NCBI RefSeq assembly: GCF_018070345.1 | Contig: NZ_JAGPXX010000006.1 | Location: 186,001-250,000 of the forward strand | Source of the DNA: Streptomyces sp. F63 | Lineage (GTDB): Bacteria > Actinomycetota > Actinomycetes > Streptomycetales > Streptomycetaceae | Reading direction: 5' to 3' | DNA length: 64,000 bases | Program-made: the position numbers and the translations under genes | Notes under the pieces: generated by a model | Told to the model about the DNA's origin: nothing | Seen by the model: the letters and a program-made list of their open reading frames with translations, nothing else | Database searches by the model: none | Shown: piece by piece, positions 24,337 through 35,103 of the stretch | Layout: the number at the start of each line of letters is the position of its first letter | How positions within the stretch are numbered: the stretch's first letter is position 1

Positions 24337-26427
24337 ATGCCCCACACGCCTCCCCAGGGCCTCACCCGACTCGCGTTCGGCGGGGACTACAACCCCGAGC
24401 AGTGGCCCGAGGAGGTGTGGCAGGAGGACGTCCGGCTGATGCGGGAGGCCGGCGTGACGATGGTGAGCGCCGGGATCTTCTCCTGGGCGCTGCTCGAACC
24501 CGAGCCCGGCCGCCACGACTTCGGCTGGCTCGACCGGCTGCTGGACCTGCTGCACGCACACGGCATCCGCGTGGACCTCGGCACCCCGACCGTCGCCCCG
24601 CCCGCCTGGTTCCACCGCGCCCACCCCGAGGCCCTGCCCGTCACCCGGGACGGCGTGCGCCTCTCCTTCGGCTCCCGCGGCGCCATCTGCCCCAGCTCCG
24701 CCGCCTACCGCGCCGCCGCCGCCTCCATCACCGAACAGCTCGCCCGCCGCTACGGCCGCCACCCGGCCCTCGCCCTCTGGCACGTCCACAACGAGTACGG
24801 CGTCCCGGTCTCCGCCTGCTACTGCGACTCCTGCGCCGAGCACTTCCGGCACTGGCTCCGCGCCCGGTACGGCACGATCGACGCCCTCAACGAGGCCTGG
24901 GGCACCGCCTTCTGGGGCCAGCGCTACGGCGGCTTCGACCAGATCGACCCGCCCCGCGCCACCCCCACCGTCTGCAACCCGGCCCAGCGGCTCGACTACG
25001 CCCGCTTCGCCGACGCCACCCTCCGGGAGAACTTCACCGCCGAACGCGACATCCTGCACCGGCTTTCCCCGGGCATCCCCGTCACCACCAACTTCATGAC
25101 CGCGCTCAGCCAGTGCTCGTCCATCGACTACTGGGCCTGGGGGCGGGAGGTCGACCTCGTCACCAACGACCACTACCTCATCACCGACGGCCGGCGGACC
25201 CACGTCAACCTCGCCATGGCCGCCGACCTCACCCGTTCCGTCGCGGGCGGTTCCCCCTGGCTGCTGCTGGAACACTCCACCAGCGGCGTCAGCTGGCAGC
25301 CCCGCAACCCGGCCAAGGCCCCGGGAGAGATGGCCCGCAACAGCCTCGCCCACGTCGCGCGCGGCTCCGACGGCGCCATGTTCTTCCAGTGGCGCCAGTC
25401 CCGGCGCGGCGCCGAGAAGTTCCACTCCGCCATGCTGCCGCAGGCCGGCACCGACTCCCGGGTCTGGCGGGAGGTCGTCCGGCTCGGCGCGGACCTGGAG
25501 TCGATCGCCGGGGTCGCGGGCGGCAGGACGGCCGCCGACGCCGCCGTGGTGTGGGACTGGCAGTCCTGGTGGGCCCAGTCCCTGGAGTGGCGGCCCAGCG
25601 AGGACCACGACGCCCGCGAACGCGCCGACACCTTCTACGAGGCCCTCTACGACCGCCACCTCACCGTGGACTTCGCCCACCCGGAGTCCGACCTCTCCGC
25701 GTACCCGCTGGCCGTCGTCCCCGCCCTGTACCTCACCGAGGCCGCCGCGGGCCGCAATCTCCGCCGCTACGTGGAGGGCGGCGGCACCCTCCTCGTCTCC
25801 TACTTCTCCGGCATCGTCGACGAGCACGACGCCGTCCACCCCGGCCCGTACCCCGGAGCCCTGCGGGACGTGCTCGGGCTGACCGTCGAGGAGTTCTCCC
25901 CCCTGGGGGAGGGCGAGCGGGTCCGGCTCCGCCGCACCGGCGGGCAGGACGGGGGCGGCGCGGGCGTCCGGAACGGCAGCGGCAGCGCCAGCGGTGCAGA
26001 ACACCCGGACCCTCTCACCGCGGACGTGTGGACGGAGTTCGTGGTGCCGCGCGGCGCCGGAACCGTCTGGACCTACGCCGACGGCCCCGCCGCCGGGCGG
26101 CCCGCCGTCACCCGCCACCGGCTGGGCCGGGGCACCGCCTGGTACGTCTCCACCCGGCTCGGCGCCGCCGGTCTCGGGATGCTGCTCCGGGAGGTCTGCG
26201 CGGACGCCGGTGTGCCCGCCCGGGACGAACTGCCGCGCGACGTCGAGGTGGTACGGCGCTCCGGCAGCACCGGCGAGCACCTGTTCGTCATCAACCACAC
26301 CGGGACCGAGGCCAAGGTGCCCCTGCCCGGCCGGGCGGCCGGCACCGAACTCCTGTCCGGCGAACCCGTCTCCGGACGGATCGCGGTGGCCGGGGGAGGA
26401 GTCGCCGTGGTCCGGCTGCGGGAGTGA
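24337..26427 (+). CDS. GH42 beta-galactosidase
   Basis: A 696-residue family 42 glycoside hydrolase. The N-terminal motif FGGDYNPEQWPEEVW is diagnostic. The acid/base is Glu153 in WHVHNEYG and the nucleophile Glu312 in LLLEHSTSGVSWQ. Four Cys (118, 161, 163, 166; CYCDSC) form the zinc site seen in many family members. A trimerisation Rossmann-like domain (residues about 390-600) and a small C-terminal beta domain follow. It has no signal peptide, so it acts in the cytoplasm on imported galacto-oligosaccharides. ATG 24337 is chosen over 24307 because AGGAG lies six bases before it. It is divergent from the importer and controlled by the flanking LacI-type sites. Confidence 0.95.
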   Translation: MPHTPPQGLTRLAFGGDYNPEQWPEEVWQEDVRLMREAGVTMVSAGIFSWALLEPEPGRHDFGWLDRLLDLLHAHGIRVDLGTPTVAPPAWFHRAHPEALPVTRDGVRLSFGSRGAICPSSAAYRAAAASITEQLARRYGRHPALALWHVHNEYGVPVSACYCDSCAEHFRHWLRARYGTIDALNEAWGTAFWGQRYGGFDQIDPPRATPTVCNPAQRLDYARFADATLRENFTAERDILHRLSPGIPVTTNFMTALSQCSSIDYWAWGREVDLVTNDHYLITDGRRTHVNLAMAADLTRSVAGGSPWLLLEHSTSGVSWQPRNPAKAPGEMARNSLAHVARGSDGAMFFQWRQSRRGAEKFHSAMLPQAGTDSRVWREVVRLGADLESIAGVAGGRTAADAAVVWDWQSWWAQSLEWRPSEDHDARERADTFYEALYDRHLTVDFAHPESDLSAYPLAVVPALYLTEAAAGRNLRRYVEGGGTLLVSYFSGIVDEHDAVHPGPYPGALRDVLGLTVEEFSPLGEGERVRLRRTGGQDGGGAGVRNGSGSASGAEHPDPLTADVWTEFVVPRGAGTVWTYADGPAAGRPAVTRHRLGRGTAWYVSTRLGAAGLGMLLREVCADAGVPARDELPRDVEVVRRSGSTGEHLFVINHTGTEAKVPLPGRAAGTELLSGEPVSGRIAVAGGGVAVVRLRE

Positions 26428-26588
26428 ACGGGCCTCCCTCCCGGCCCGCCCTCCGCCGCCGCTTCCGGCTGCCCCCCCCCGGGCCCCGTACCCCCGCGAC
26501 GCCGCGGCTCCGGGTCGCGGAGCAGCACCCCACCGCGCCACCGCTCCACGTTCCGCCTCAATCCACCATGGTCGAAGGGATGTCGACG

Positions 26589-27794
26589 ATGTTCCACTCA
26601 CGAGGCACCACCCCGCGCGCCCCCGGCTCCGCCCGCACCGGCCGCACCCGCAGAGCCGCCCTGTCCGCGCTCGGCTCGCTGCTGCTGGCCGCCGCCCTGC
26701 CCGCCGTCGCCCCCGCCGCGCACGGCGCGCCCGCCGCGCACGGGCCGGGCCCGGCCGCCGCGCAGCTGGAGGTCCGGGGCGGTGACTTGTCGAGCCTGCC
26801 CAAGAACGAGGCGTTCGGCGCCCGTTACCGCGGCGGGGACGGCACCGCCGGCGACGCCCTCGCCATCCTCCGCTCGGCCGGGATGAACCTCGTCCGGCTG
26901 AAGGTGTGGGTGAACCCGGCCGACGGCTACAACGACCAGGACAACGTCCTGGCCATGGCCCGGCGCGCCAAGGCGCAGGGCATGAAGCTGCTGGTCGACT
27001 TCCACTACTCCGACGCCTGGGCCGACCCCGGGAAGCAGAACAAGCCCGCCGCCTGGTCCTCCCACGGCTACGAGCAACTGAAGCGGGACGTCCGCGACCA
27101 CACCCGCGAGGTCCTGAGCGCCCTCAAGTCCCAGGGCACCACGGCCGACATGGTGCAGATCGGCAACGAGATCAACGGCGGCATGCTCTGGCCGGAGGGC
27201 TCCACCGGCAACTGGCCCCAGCTCGCCGGGCTGCTGAAAGCCGGAGCGGACGCCGCCAGGTCGGTGGACTCCCGCACCCGGATCGTGCTGCACCTCGCGG
27301 AGGGCGGCGATCTGGAGGGCACCCGCTGGTGGTTCGACCAGGCGGTCGCCCACGGCGTCCCGTTCGACGTGATCGGCCTGTCCTACTACGGCTACTGGCA
27401 CGGCACCCTGGCCGACCTGCGGGCCAACCTGAACGCCTCCGCCGGCCGCTACGGGAGGCCCGTGCTCGTCGCCGAGACCGCGTACGCCCACACGCTCCGC
27501 AACGACGACGGGCTGGAGAACATCATCGCCCGCGGCGACCAGCTCGTCCCCGGGTATCCCGCCACCCCCGAGGGGCAGGCGGCCCAGCTCCGCGACGTGA
27601 TGGCCGCCGTCGCGGACGTGCCCGGCGGGCGCGGTCTGGGGGTCGTCTACTGGGAGCCGGCCTGGACGGCCGTGCCGGGCAGCGGCTGGGACCCGGCGGA
27701 CCCGGGCTCCGGCAACGCCTGGGAGAACCAGGCCCTCTTCGGCTACGACGACCGCGCGCTGCCCGCCGCCCGGACGCTCGGCGGGACGGGCTGA
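26589..27794 (+). CDS. Secreted GH53 arabinogalactan endo-1,4-beta-galactosidase
   Basis: A 401-residue secreted enzyme that cuts galactan chains outside the cell. The N-terminus has a twin-arginine-like stretch (GRTRRAALSALGS) before a hydrophobic core and AHGAPAAHG cleavage region. The mature part begins LEVRGGDLSSL and contains LVRLKVWVNPADG, KLLVDFHYSDAWADPGKQ, the acid/base Glu194 in MVQIGNEINGGMLWP and the nucleophile Glu296 in VLVAETAYAH; YWEPAW closes the barrel. Three in-frame ATGs are close together; 26589 is preferred since GAAGGGA lies eight bases before it. It follows the GH42 gene by 161 bases, making a ganA-ganB-like pair. No carbohydrate-binding module is attached. Confidence 0.95.
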   Translation: MFHSRGTTPRAPGSARTGRTRRAALSALGSLLLAAALPAVAPAAHGAPAAHGPGPAAAQLEVRGGDLSSLPKNEAFGARYRGGDGTAGDALAILRSAGMNLVRLKVWVNPADGYNDQDNVLAMARRAKAQGMKLLVDFHYSDAWADPGKQNKPAAWSSHGYEQLKRDVRDHTREVLSALKSQGTTADMVQIGNEINGGMLWPEGSTGNWPQLAGLLKAGADAARSVDSRTRIVLHLAEGGDLEGTRWWFDQAVAHGVPFDVIGLSYYGYWHGTLADLRANLNASAGRYGRPVLVAETAYAHTLRNDDGLENIIARGDQLVPGYPATPEGQAAQLRDVMAAVADVPGGRGLGVVYWEPAWTAVPGSGWDPADPGSGNAWENQALFGYDDRALPAARTLGGTG

Positions 27795-27887
27795 CCCGCC
27801 CGGGGCCCGGCTCCGTGTCGGCCGCGGCCCCGGTTCCGTGCCGCCGCGGCGGGCCCGTCACCGGGACGGGTCCGCCGCGCCGATCCG

Positions 27888-27920
27888 GTCCCTCCCCGCT
27901 CCTGCGGAGCCGGGAGGGAC
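27888..27920. terminator. Bidirectional hairpin between GH53 and SGNH genes
   Basis: A 15-bp stem with one mismatch around a three-base loop TGC (GTCCCTCCCCGCTCC with GGAGCCGGGAGGGAC). It sits between two convergent genes. Confidence 0.75.
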
Positions 27921-27930
27921 GGAGGTCCCG

Positions 27931-29304
27931 CTACCGGAACAGCCGGGCCGGGACGGCGTCCGCCATCGCCCGGTAGCCCGCCGGGTTGAGGTGCAGATGG
28001 TCGCCGGTGTCGTACTTCTCCAGCAGCCGCTCCGGCTGCCGCGGGTCGCGGGTCGCCGCATCGAAGTCGATCACGCTGTCGAACCGGCCGCTGTCGCGGA
28101 TCCACGCGTTGACGGCCTGCCGGGACGCCTCCCGGTGCCCGGCCGGGTCGTCGTACATCTCGTTGCCGCCGAAGGGCGGCATCGTCGCGCCGTACACCCG
28201 GATGTCCTGTGCGTGGGCGCGGGTGACGATCTGGTCGTACGCCGCGATGAGCCGGTCCACCACCGCGCGCTGGGCGGCCGGGGCGGCCTCCGCCGTGCCG
28301 ATGTCGTTGACGCCCTCCAGGACGATCAGCCACGCGACGCCGCTCTGCGCCAGCACATCGCGGTCCATCCGGGCCAGGGCGTTCGGCCCGAGGCCGTCCT
28401 GCAGCACGCGGTTGCCGCCGGCGGCCTGGTTCAGGACGGCGACATCGGACGTGCCCTTCCCGGCGCGCAGCCGTTCGGCCAGCAGGTCCGGCCAGCGGTC
28501 GTTGCCGTTGGTCGTGGAGCCGCGGCCGTCGGTCAGCGAGTCACCGAGGACGGCCACGGCCGCCGCGGTGCCGCCGGCCGTCACCTCCAGGCCGCTGAGG
28601 AAGTACCAGTGGTCGGTGCGGGTCGCCCCGGGCAGGTCGGCGGCCCCGGTGTGGTCACCGGCGAGCAGATGGGAGGTCGTCCGCGAACCGGGGTGCGAGG
28701 TGATGTCGTTGGACGCCTGACCCTCCTTCAGGTACATCGTGACCGTCAGTTCGGAGCCGGGCGCCACCGCGAAGTCGAGGGGGTCCGACACCATCTGGGC
28801 GCCGACCGGGATGCTCACCGAGGGCTTTCCGTGGAAGGTGACGGGCCGGGAGCTGCCCGGGCGGATCGCCGGGGCCCCCGCCTCGCCGTCCCGCGGGAGC
28901 GCCACCTCGACCGAGGTGATGGGCAGGACCGTGCCGCCGAAGGCGTTGGAGAACCGCAGCCGCAGCCGCTCGCCGCCGATGGTGGTGTGGACGGTCTGCC
29001 GCAGGGTGCTGTCGGCGAGGACGAGCCCGTCCCGCGTGAACGGCGCGGGCGGCATGTTGTGCGGCTCGGTCAGCTGGGGCATGGCGGTCCAGGAGTTGAC
29101 CCAGCGGGGGGTCACGGTCCGCGGCTTCTTCCGCTTCGCGGGCCGGTGGCTCGGCGTCTCCTGCGACACCTGCGCGGCGGCCGCGGCGGAACCTCCGCCG
29201 CCCGCCGCCTGCCTCACCCCGGACACGTCGGGGGAGACCACGGCGGCGGTCGCCGCGAGCGCTCCCGCGACGATCAGGTTGAGGACGGACGACCATCTCT
29301 TCAT
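27931..29304 (-). CDS. Secreted SGNH/GDSL-type hydrolase
   Basis: A 457-residue secreted esterase of the SGNH fold. A signal segment (KRWSSVLNLIVAGALAATAAVV) and a linker of about 30 residues precede an N-terminal jelly-roll domain (residues about 65-230, with RLRLRFSNAFGG) and the catalytic domain. Catalytic blocks are VAVLGDSLTDG (block I, Ser), GGNRV (Gly), EGVNDIG (block III, Asn) and DHLHLNPAGY (block V, Asp and His). ATG 29304 follows GGAAGG. Members with this two-domain layout are often annotated as rhamnogalacturonan or GDSL lipases; the natural substrate is unknown. It may help deacylate plant polymers alongside the galactanase, but it has its own promoter. Confidence 0.93.
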   Translation of the reverse strand: MKRWSSVLNLIVAGALAATAAVVSPDVSGVRQAAGGGGSAAAAAQVSQETPSHRPAKRKKPRTVTPRWVNSWTAMPQLTEPHNMPPAPFTRDGLVLADSTLRQTVHTTIGGERLRLRFSNAFGGTVLPITSVEVALPRDGEAGAPAIRPGSSRPVTFHGKPSVSIPVGAQMVSDPLDFAVAPGSELTVTMYLKEGQASNDITSHPGSRTTSHLLAGDHTGAADLPGATRTDHWYFLSGLEVTAGGTAAAVAVLGDSLTDGRGSTTNGNDRWPDLLAERLRAGKGTSDVAVLNQAAGGNRVLQDGLGPNALARMDRDVLAQSGVAWLIVLEGVNDIGTAEAAPAAQRAVVDRLIAAYDQIVTRAHAQDIRVYGATMPPFGGNEMYDDPAGHREASRQAVNAWIRDSGRFDSVIDFDAATRDPRQPERLLEKYDTGDHLHLNPAGYRAMADAVPARLFR

Positions 29305-29684
29305 GGGGGGTGCCTTCCGGTGCTGATGTGCGTGGGCGGGTGGCCCGCCGCCGGACGGGGCCGGGGAGGACCGTGGGCGGAGCGCCGGCCGGAGCCGCCG
29401 GCGGCACGGTCCGGGGCGCGTCCTCGCTGAGGGAGCGGACGCACGGGGGGCGTGGGCCCTCCGGGCCGTGACCGGTGCGTGCCGGCGGGGCATCGCGGTG
29501 GCGCGTGGTGCTGTGCGGCGCTGTGTGGTGCGGGCGGTGCTGTGTGGTGCGGTCGGCGCTGTGTGGTGATGTGGGCGGTTTCCCGCGCAACTGCGCCATG
29601 GTGCACGGGAGTTGGGTGCGCTCCCAGTGTCCCCGGAAGGGGGGATCATGCCTATGGGGCGTCCCCGGTCCGTAGGCTCCTCGC
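29305..29684. repeat. Divergent intergenic region with a 19-bp tandem repeat
   Basis: 380 bases between the SGNH and DUF2804 genes. At 29520-29576 a 19-base unit beginning GCTGTGTGGTG occurs three times (29520, 29539, 29558), the last copy diverged. A related piece lies just upstream near 29509. No gene is supported here and the promoters were not recognised. Confidence 0.7.
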
Positions 29685-30800
29685 ATGCCGACCCACGAAC
29701 GAGAGATCACCCGGCCCGTCGACCTCTGCACCCCCGGCGGGCGCCGGCTCGACCGGGCCGCGGTCGGCTGGTCGCGGGCCCCGCTCCACCGGTGCGAGCT
29801 CCGCGGCTGGGGGCGCACCAAACGGTGGGAGTACTGGTGCGTCACCACCCCCACCCACCTGGTCGCCGTCACCGTCGCCGACCTCGACTACCTCGGCCTC
29901 GGATCCGTCTACTTCCTGGAGTACGGCAGGGGGAACGGCCGGGACGGCGGCCGGGCGGGCACCGGTGGTCTCGGAGCCGTACGGCGCGAGCTCTCGCGGA
30001 CCGCCCTGCGGCCCCTCGCCCGCGGCATCCGCCTGCCGCACAGCCTGGACGCGGGAAACGCGGGAAACGGGGGAAACGCGGGTAACGGGGGGACGGACGG
30101 GGGCGACCGGGGCGGGGAGGTGTCCGCGGCCGGCTCCGTGCGCATCGGGATACGCCAGGAGCGGGACGGCACCCGGCTGCGCTTCCGCTGCCGCACCGCG
30201 GAGGGGCCGCTCGACGGGGACCTGTTCGTGGCCATGCCGCCCGGCCACGAGACGCTGGGCGTCGTCATCCCCTGGAGCGACCGCCGCTTCCAGTACACCT
30301 CCAAGCACACCGCGAGACCGGCCGAGGGCACGGTGCGGATCGGCGGCACCGCGTACGACTTCCACGGCGGCTGGGGCGTGCTCGACCACGGCCGCGGCCG
30401 CTGGCCGTACGACACCCGGTGGAACTGGGGCGCGGCCTCGGGCACCACCGACGGCCGGGTGGTCGGCCTGCAGTTCGGCGGGACGTGGACGGCCGGCACG
30501 GGCATGACGGAGAACGCCCTCTGCGTCGACGGCAGACTCACCAAGATCGGCGAGGAACTGGAGTGGCGCTACGACGACTTCGGGGAGCCGTGGACCATCC
30601 GCACCCCCGGTTCGGACGCGGTCGACCTCGGCTTCACCCCGTTCCACGTGCGGGAGGACCGGATCAACACCGGCGTGATCCTCAACGACACCCACCAGTC
30701 CTTCGGCCACTACACGGGCACCGTCCGGGCCGACGGCGGGACGCGGATCCGGGTCGAAGGGCTCCTCGGCTGGGCGGAACGGGTCCGCATGCGGTGGTGA
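29685..30800 (+). CDS. DUF2804 family protein
   Basis: A 371-residue protein of the DUF2804 family, function unknown, soluble and without signal peptide. Family signatures are RELRGWGRTKRWEYW-like CELRGWGRTKRWEYWCV, YDFHGGWGVLDHGRGRWPY, WNWGAASG, GLQFGGTWTAGTGMTENA and GFTPFHVREDRIN. The aromatic-rich second half suggests a lipocalin-like barrel. Residues around 125-135 are a short Gly-Asn repeat (GNAGNGGNAGNGG) coded by a tandem DNA repeat near 30055, which is probably a variable surface loop. The ATG at 29685 has no good ribosome site nearby. It stands alone and converges with the Mut7-C gene. Confidence 0.9.
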   Translation: MPTHEREITRPVDLCTPGGRRLDRAAVGWSRAPLHRCELRGWGRTKRWEYWCVTTPTHLVAVTVADLDYLGLGSVYFLEYGRGNGRDGGRAGTGGLGAVRRELSRTALRPLARGIRLPHSLDAGNAGNGGNAGNGGTDGGDRGGEVSAAGSVRIGIRQERDGTRLRFRCRTAEGPLDGDLFVAMPPGHETLGVVIPWSDRRFQYTSKHTARPAEGTVRIGGTAYDFHGGWGVLDHGRGRWPYDTRWNWGAASGTTDGRVVGLQFGGTWTAGTGMTENALCVDGRLTKIGEELEWRYDDFGEPWTIRTPGSDAVDLGFTPFHVREDRINTGVILNDTHQSFGHYTGTVRADGGTRIRVEGLLGWAERVRMRW

Positions 30801-30979
30801 ACGGCGGCGTCCGGACGCGGGCCTCCGGGGAGGTGCGAGGACACGCGAGCGCGCCGGGCGGGCCGGGCGCGGCGGCCCGGGCGGGCGGGGGCGGGCGGGG
30901 GCGGACTCCGGCGGCGGACACCCCGGCGCGGCGCCGGCTTGCCGGCCCCGCGGCCGCGCGGCCCCGCGCGTCGGAGCGC

Positions 30980-31705
30980 CTACCGGCGGACGGTACGCGC
31001 CGCGGCCGCCACGACCTCTTCGAGCCGCCGGTGGTGCGCACCCGGCCAGTAGACCCGGCCGCAGTCGCGGCACCGGGTGAACGACTCCTGGGTGCGCCGG
31101 GTGCCCGGCCCGAGCAGGTGCGCGATCTCCGCCTTGGCGACGGGAGCGAGCGTGCCGTTGCACGCGGTGCAGCGGGTCCAGGGGGCCAGGGGCGGGGCGA
31201 ACCGGTCGAGCACATCGGTGAGCTGTTCGTCCGGACGCGAGCCGCGGACGAAGGCCCCCCGCCACAGGGCCCGGCGGCGGAGCAGGCCGCGGTCCCGGGT
31301 GAGCAGCACCCGCCGCTGCGCGTTCGCGAGGTCCACCAGCGCGGGGTCGTCGAGATCGTTGCGGTAGGCGGTGTCCGCGCCGACGAGCCGGAGCCGCCGG
31401 GCGAGCGCGCCGAGGTGGACGTCCAGGAGGAAGCGGGGCGGGGAGCCGTCCGGCAGCCTTTCGGGGCGCCGCACCGCGTGCACCTCCACCACGTCGCCCG
31501 GGCGCGGCCGGTAGGAAGCCTCCACCGGACGGCCCCCGGCGGCCAGTCCGCCGACCTCGGGCAGCGGGACCCCGAGGGACTCCACCACATGCCCCAGTGA
31601 GGACGTGCCGTCGTGCGCGACCCGCACCTCCGGTCCTCTGCGGCGCGAGGTCATCAGCGTCCGCAGACCGGCGTCGAAGCGTACGCGCACCTCCGATTCG
31701 CTCAT
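30980..31705 (-). CDS. Mut7-C RNase-domain protein with ubiquitin-like N-terminus
   Basis: A 241-residue protein. Residues 1-90 form a Mut7-C ubiquitin-like domain (EVRVRFDAGLRTLM, RPRPGDVVEVHAV). Residues 90-235 are the Mut7-C (PIN-like) RNase domain: RFLLDVHLGALARRLRLVGADTAY with the acidic catalytic residue, RRVLLTRDRGLL, and a zinc ribbon of two CxxC pairs (RCTACNG and RCRDCGRVYWPG). It is predicted to cleave RNA in the cytoplasm; targets are not known. It is a standard actinobacterial gene. Transcribed alone, it converges with the DUF2804 gene. Confidence 0.92.
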   Translation of the reverse strand: MSESEVRVRFDAGLRTLMTSRRRGPEVRVAHDGTSSLGHVVESLGVPLPEVGGLAAGGRPVEASYRPRPGDVVEVHAVRRPERLPDGSPPRFLLDVHLGALARRLRLVGADTAYRNDLDDPALVDLANAQRRVLLTRDRGLLRRRALWRGAFVRGSRPDEQLTDVLDRFAPPLAPWTRCTACNGTLAPVAKAEIAHLLGPGTRRTQESFTRCRDCGRVYWPGAHHRRLEEVVAAAARTVRR

Positions 31706-31876
31706 GGCGGCAAGCCTGCCACGGGCGGGCGTGCCGGTGCGGGCTCCCGGAGGGAGGGGGAGGGCCGGGGCGAGGACACGGGGGAGGGGGGAGGCGCCGG
31801 CCGTGCGGGGTACCGGCCGCCCGGCTCCGCCGTGCCTGCCGGGAGACTTCCCGGCCTCCGCCTCGGCCCCCGCCCC

Positions 31877-32686
31877 TCACCCCTTCTTCCGGGCCACACC
31901 ACTCCAGTAGTACGCCGCCCTCGGGTCCGCCGGGGGGTCCTCGGGGCGCCATCCCATGACGGGCACCACTCCCGGCTCCAGCAGCTCCCAGTCGCCGAAG
32001 AACTCCGAGAACTGCGCCCGGGTGCGCGGCACCAGCGTCATCTGGCCGCGGGCGGCCGCCTCGACGACTTCGGACATCGCCTCCGGGTTGAAGTCCTGCG
32101 TGGGGTGGGTGAGGGCGACGTGGCTGCCCGGCGGCATGGCGTCGAGCAGGGCGGCGACCGTGGCCCACGGCCGGTCCTGGTCCTTCAGCAGCATCAGAAC
32201 CGCCACGAGCAGGAGCCCCACCGGCTGCCCGAAATCCAGATGCCCGGCCACGTCGGGCCGCGCCAGCAGCTCCTCCGGCTTCCTCAGGTCGGCCTGGACG
32301 TAACGGGTCCTCCCGCCGGGGGACCTCTCCATGAGGTCCTTGGCGTGGGCCTGCACGATCGGGTCGTTGTCGACGCAGACGACGCGGCTGTCGGGGGCGA
32401 CGATCTCCGTGACGGAGGGGGTGTCACCGGCGGCCGGCACACCGGTTCCGATGTCGAGGAACTGGCGGACGCCCCCCTCCTCGGCCATCGCGCGGATGGC
32501 GCGGCCCAGAAACCTGCGGTTCTCCCGGGCCATCGTCCGGATGCTCGGGATGGCCGCCTCGACCGCCTTGCCCAGCTCGCGGTCGGCCTCGAAGTTGCTG
32601 CTGCCGCCCAGCCAGTAGTCGTACATCCGGGCGGAGTGGGCGACGCTGGTGTCGATGCCCGCAGGAGCGGCACTCTGATCCGTCAT
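31877..32686 (-). CDS. DUF574-type SAM-dependent methyltransferase
   Basis: A 269-residue methyltransferase of the DUF574 family, greatly expanded in Streptomyces. Signatures: ARMYDYWLGGSSNFEADRELG at the N-terminus, the SAM-binding loop FLDIGTGVP, VVCVDNDPIV, and the late AAYYWSGVARK. ATG 32686 is chosen because the conserved SVAHSARMYDY segment follows about 17 residues later and AGCAGG precedes it; longer in-frame readings lack homology. Substrates of this family are unknown. Confidence 0.92.
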   Translation of the reverse strand: MTDQSAAPAGIDTSVAHSARMYDYWLGGSSNFEADRELGKAVEAAIPSIRTMARENRRFLGRAIRAMAEEGGVRQFLDIGTGVPAAGDTPSVTEIVAPDSRVVCVDNDPIVQAHAKDLMERSPGGRTRYVQADLRKPEELLARPDVAGHLDFGQPVGLLLVAVLMLLKDQDRPWATVAALLDAMPPGSHVALTHPTQDFNPEAMSEVVEAAARGQMTLVPRTRAQFSEFFGDWELLEPGVVPVMGWRPEDPPADPRAAYYWSGVARKKG

Positions 32687-33070
32687 AACACCTGCTTCAT
32701 CCTGAATAGTTGAACGGTTGTCCCAATCCTTGGTGGCTGAGCGTAGCGGCCCACCCTCGTGCATGTGCACGGTACGGCCGAACAAAGGGTCGGGGTTGCC
32801 CCGGCGGTCCACCGTCGAACGCCCGGCCGCCCTGTCCGGGGGTACGGGAAGGGCCGCCGGGTGGCCGGTATGGGTGGGTGTGCGCCGTTGTCCGGCGGTT
32901 CGGGAGCGGTCCGGCGGGCGGGCGGCACGGCGGTCCGGAGCCGGCCGGGCCCGGTGGCCCCTCGGCCGGAGCGGGCTCGCGGCCCGGTGCCGGGCCGCGG
33001 ACCGGCCCGGCCGCGGGCCGCGTTCTTGCAGCGCCGCTGCCCGCCCGCGGGCGCGCTCCGGCCCCGCGCC
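32687..33070. other. Intergenic region without a supported gene
   Basis: 384 bases between gdhA and the methyltransferase, both leftward. Segment 32700-32780 is less GC-rich and may hold the methyltransferase promoter. The rest is extremely GC-rich with long readings in several frames but no coding signature. Confidence 0.5.
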
Positions 33071-34468
<1,398 letters not shown>

Positions 34469-34674
34469 TTACGGGCGTACGGCGTGCGGGTGCCGATGCG
34501 CGTGCGTCATGCCGGTCTCCGCCGGGCGCGCACCTCGCCGTCGAGGCGGCGCGGTTGCGGGACCGCCGTGCTGAGCGGCCGTGGGCGGCCGCTGGTGCGA
34601 TTATCGCCGGTCCCGGCCGCGCGCTCCCGGGGAGGGGGGACGTCCGGGGCCCCCGGCGGGTGTTCACTGAGCGA

Positions 34675-35103
34675 ATGGATTGCACCTTTTGCCTGATCGT
34701 CGCGGGCCGGCTGCCGAGTCACCGGGTCCACGAGGACGGCGTGGCGGTGGCCTTCCTCGACCGCCGGCCGCTGTTCCCGGGGCATGTGCTGGTGGTGCCG
34801 CGGCGGCACACCGGGACCCTCACGGAGCTGACGCCGGAGGAGACCGGCCCGTTCTTCCTCCGGGTGCGGCGGATCACCGGCGCGGTGGAGCGCGGGACGG
34901 GCGCGGCGGGATCGTTCGTCGCCGCGAACAACCGGGTCAGCCAGTCCGTGCCGCATCTGCACGTGCACATCGTCCCCCGCAACCCCCGGGACGGACTGCG
35001 GGGCTTCTTCTGGCCCCGCGGCCGCTACGCCGACGAGGAGGAGCCCGCGCGGATCGCCGCGCGGCTCCGGGCGGAACTGGGCGCCGGCGCGGAAGCGGAA
35101 TGA
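34675..35103 (+). CDS. HIT-family nucleotide hydrolase/transferase
   Basis: A 142-residue histidine-triad protein. CTFCLIV at the N-terminus, PLFPGHVLVVPRRHTGTL and the active-site HxHxH motif HLHVHIVPR are all present. ATG 34675 is the natural start, since the conserved MDCTFC begins there. Such proteins hydrolyse AMP adducts such as AMP-lysine or Ap4A; the exact substrate is unknown. It has no operon partners; the GT4 gene starts 136 bases later. Confidence 0.94.
   Translation: MDCTFCLIVAGRLPSHRVHEDGVAVAFLDRRPLFPGHVLVVPRRHTGTLTELTPEETGPFFLRVRRITGAVERGTGAAGSFVAANNRVSQSVPHLHVHIVPRNPRDGLRGFFWPRGRYADEEEPARIAARLRAELGAGAEAE

Noticed and set aside
24292-26601. A 769-codon open frame on the minus strand opposite the GH42 gene, and similar long antisense frames elsewhere (for example 3496-4854, 8452-11436)
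   Set aside because: They mirror real genes in GC-rich DNA, have Gly/Arg/Pro-rich sequence without motifs, and the opposite strand carries recognised enzymes.
19897-27794. Galactan importer as exporter or part of the biosynthetic cluster
   Set aside because: It is a binding-protein-dependent importer linked to galactan hydrolases and separated from the cluster by a strong terminator and the SSI gene.
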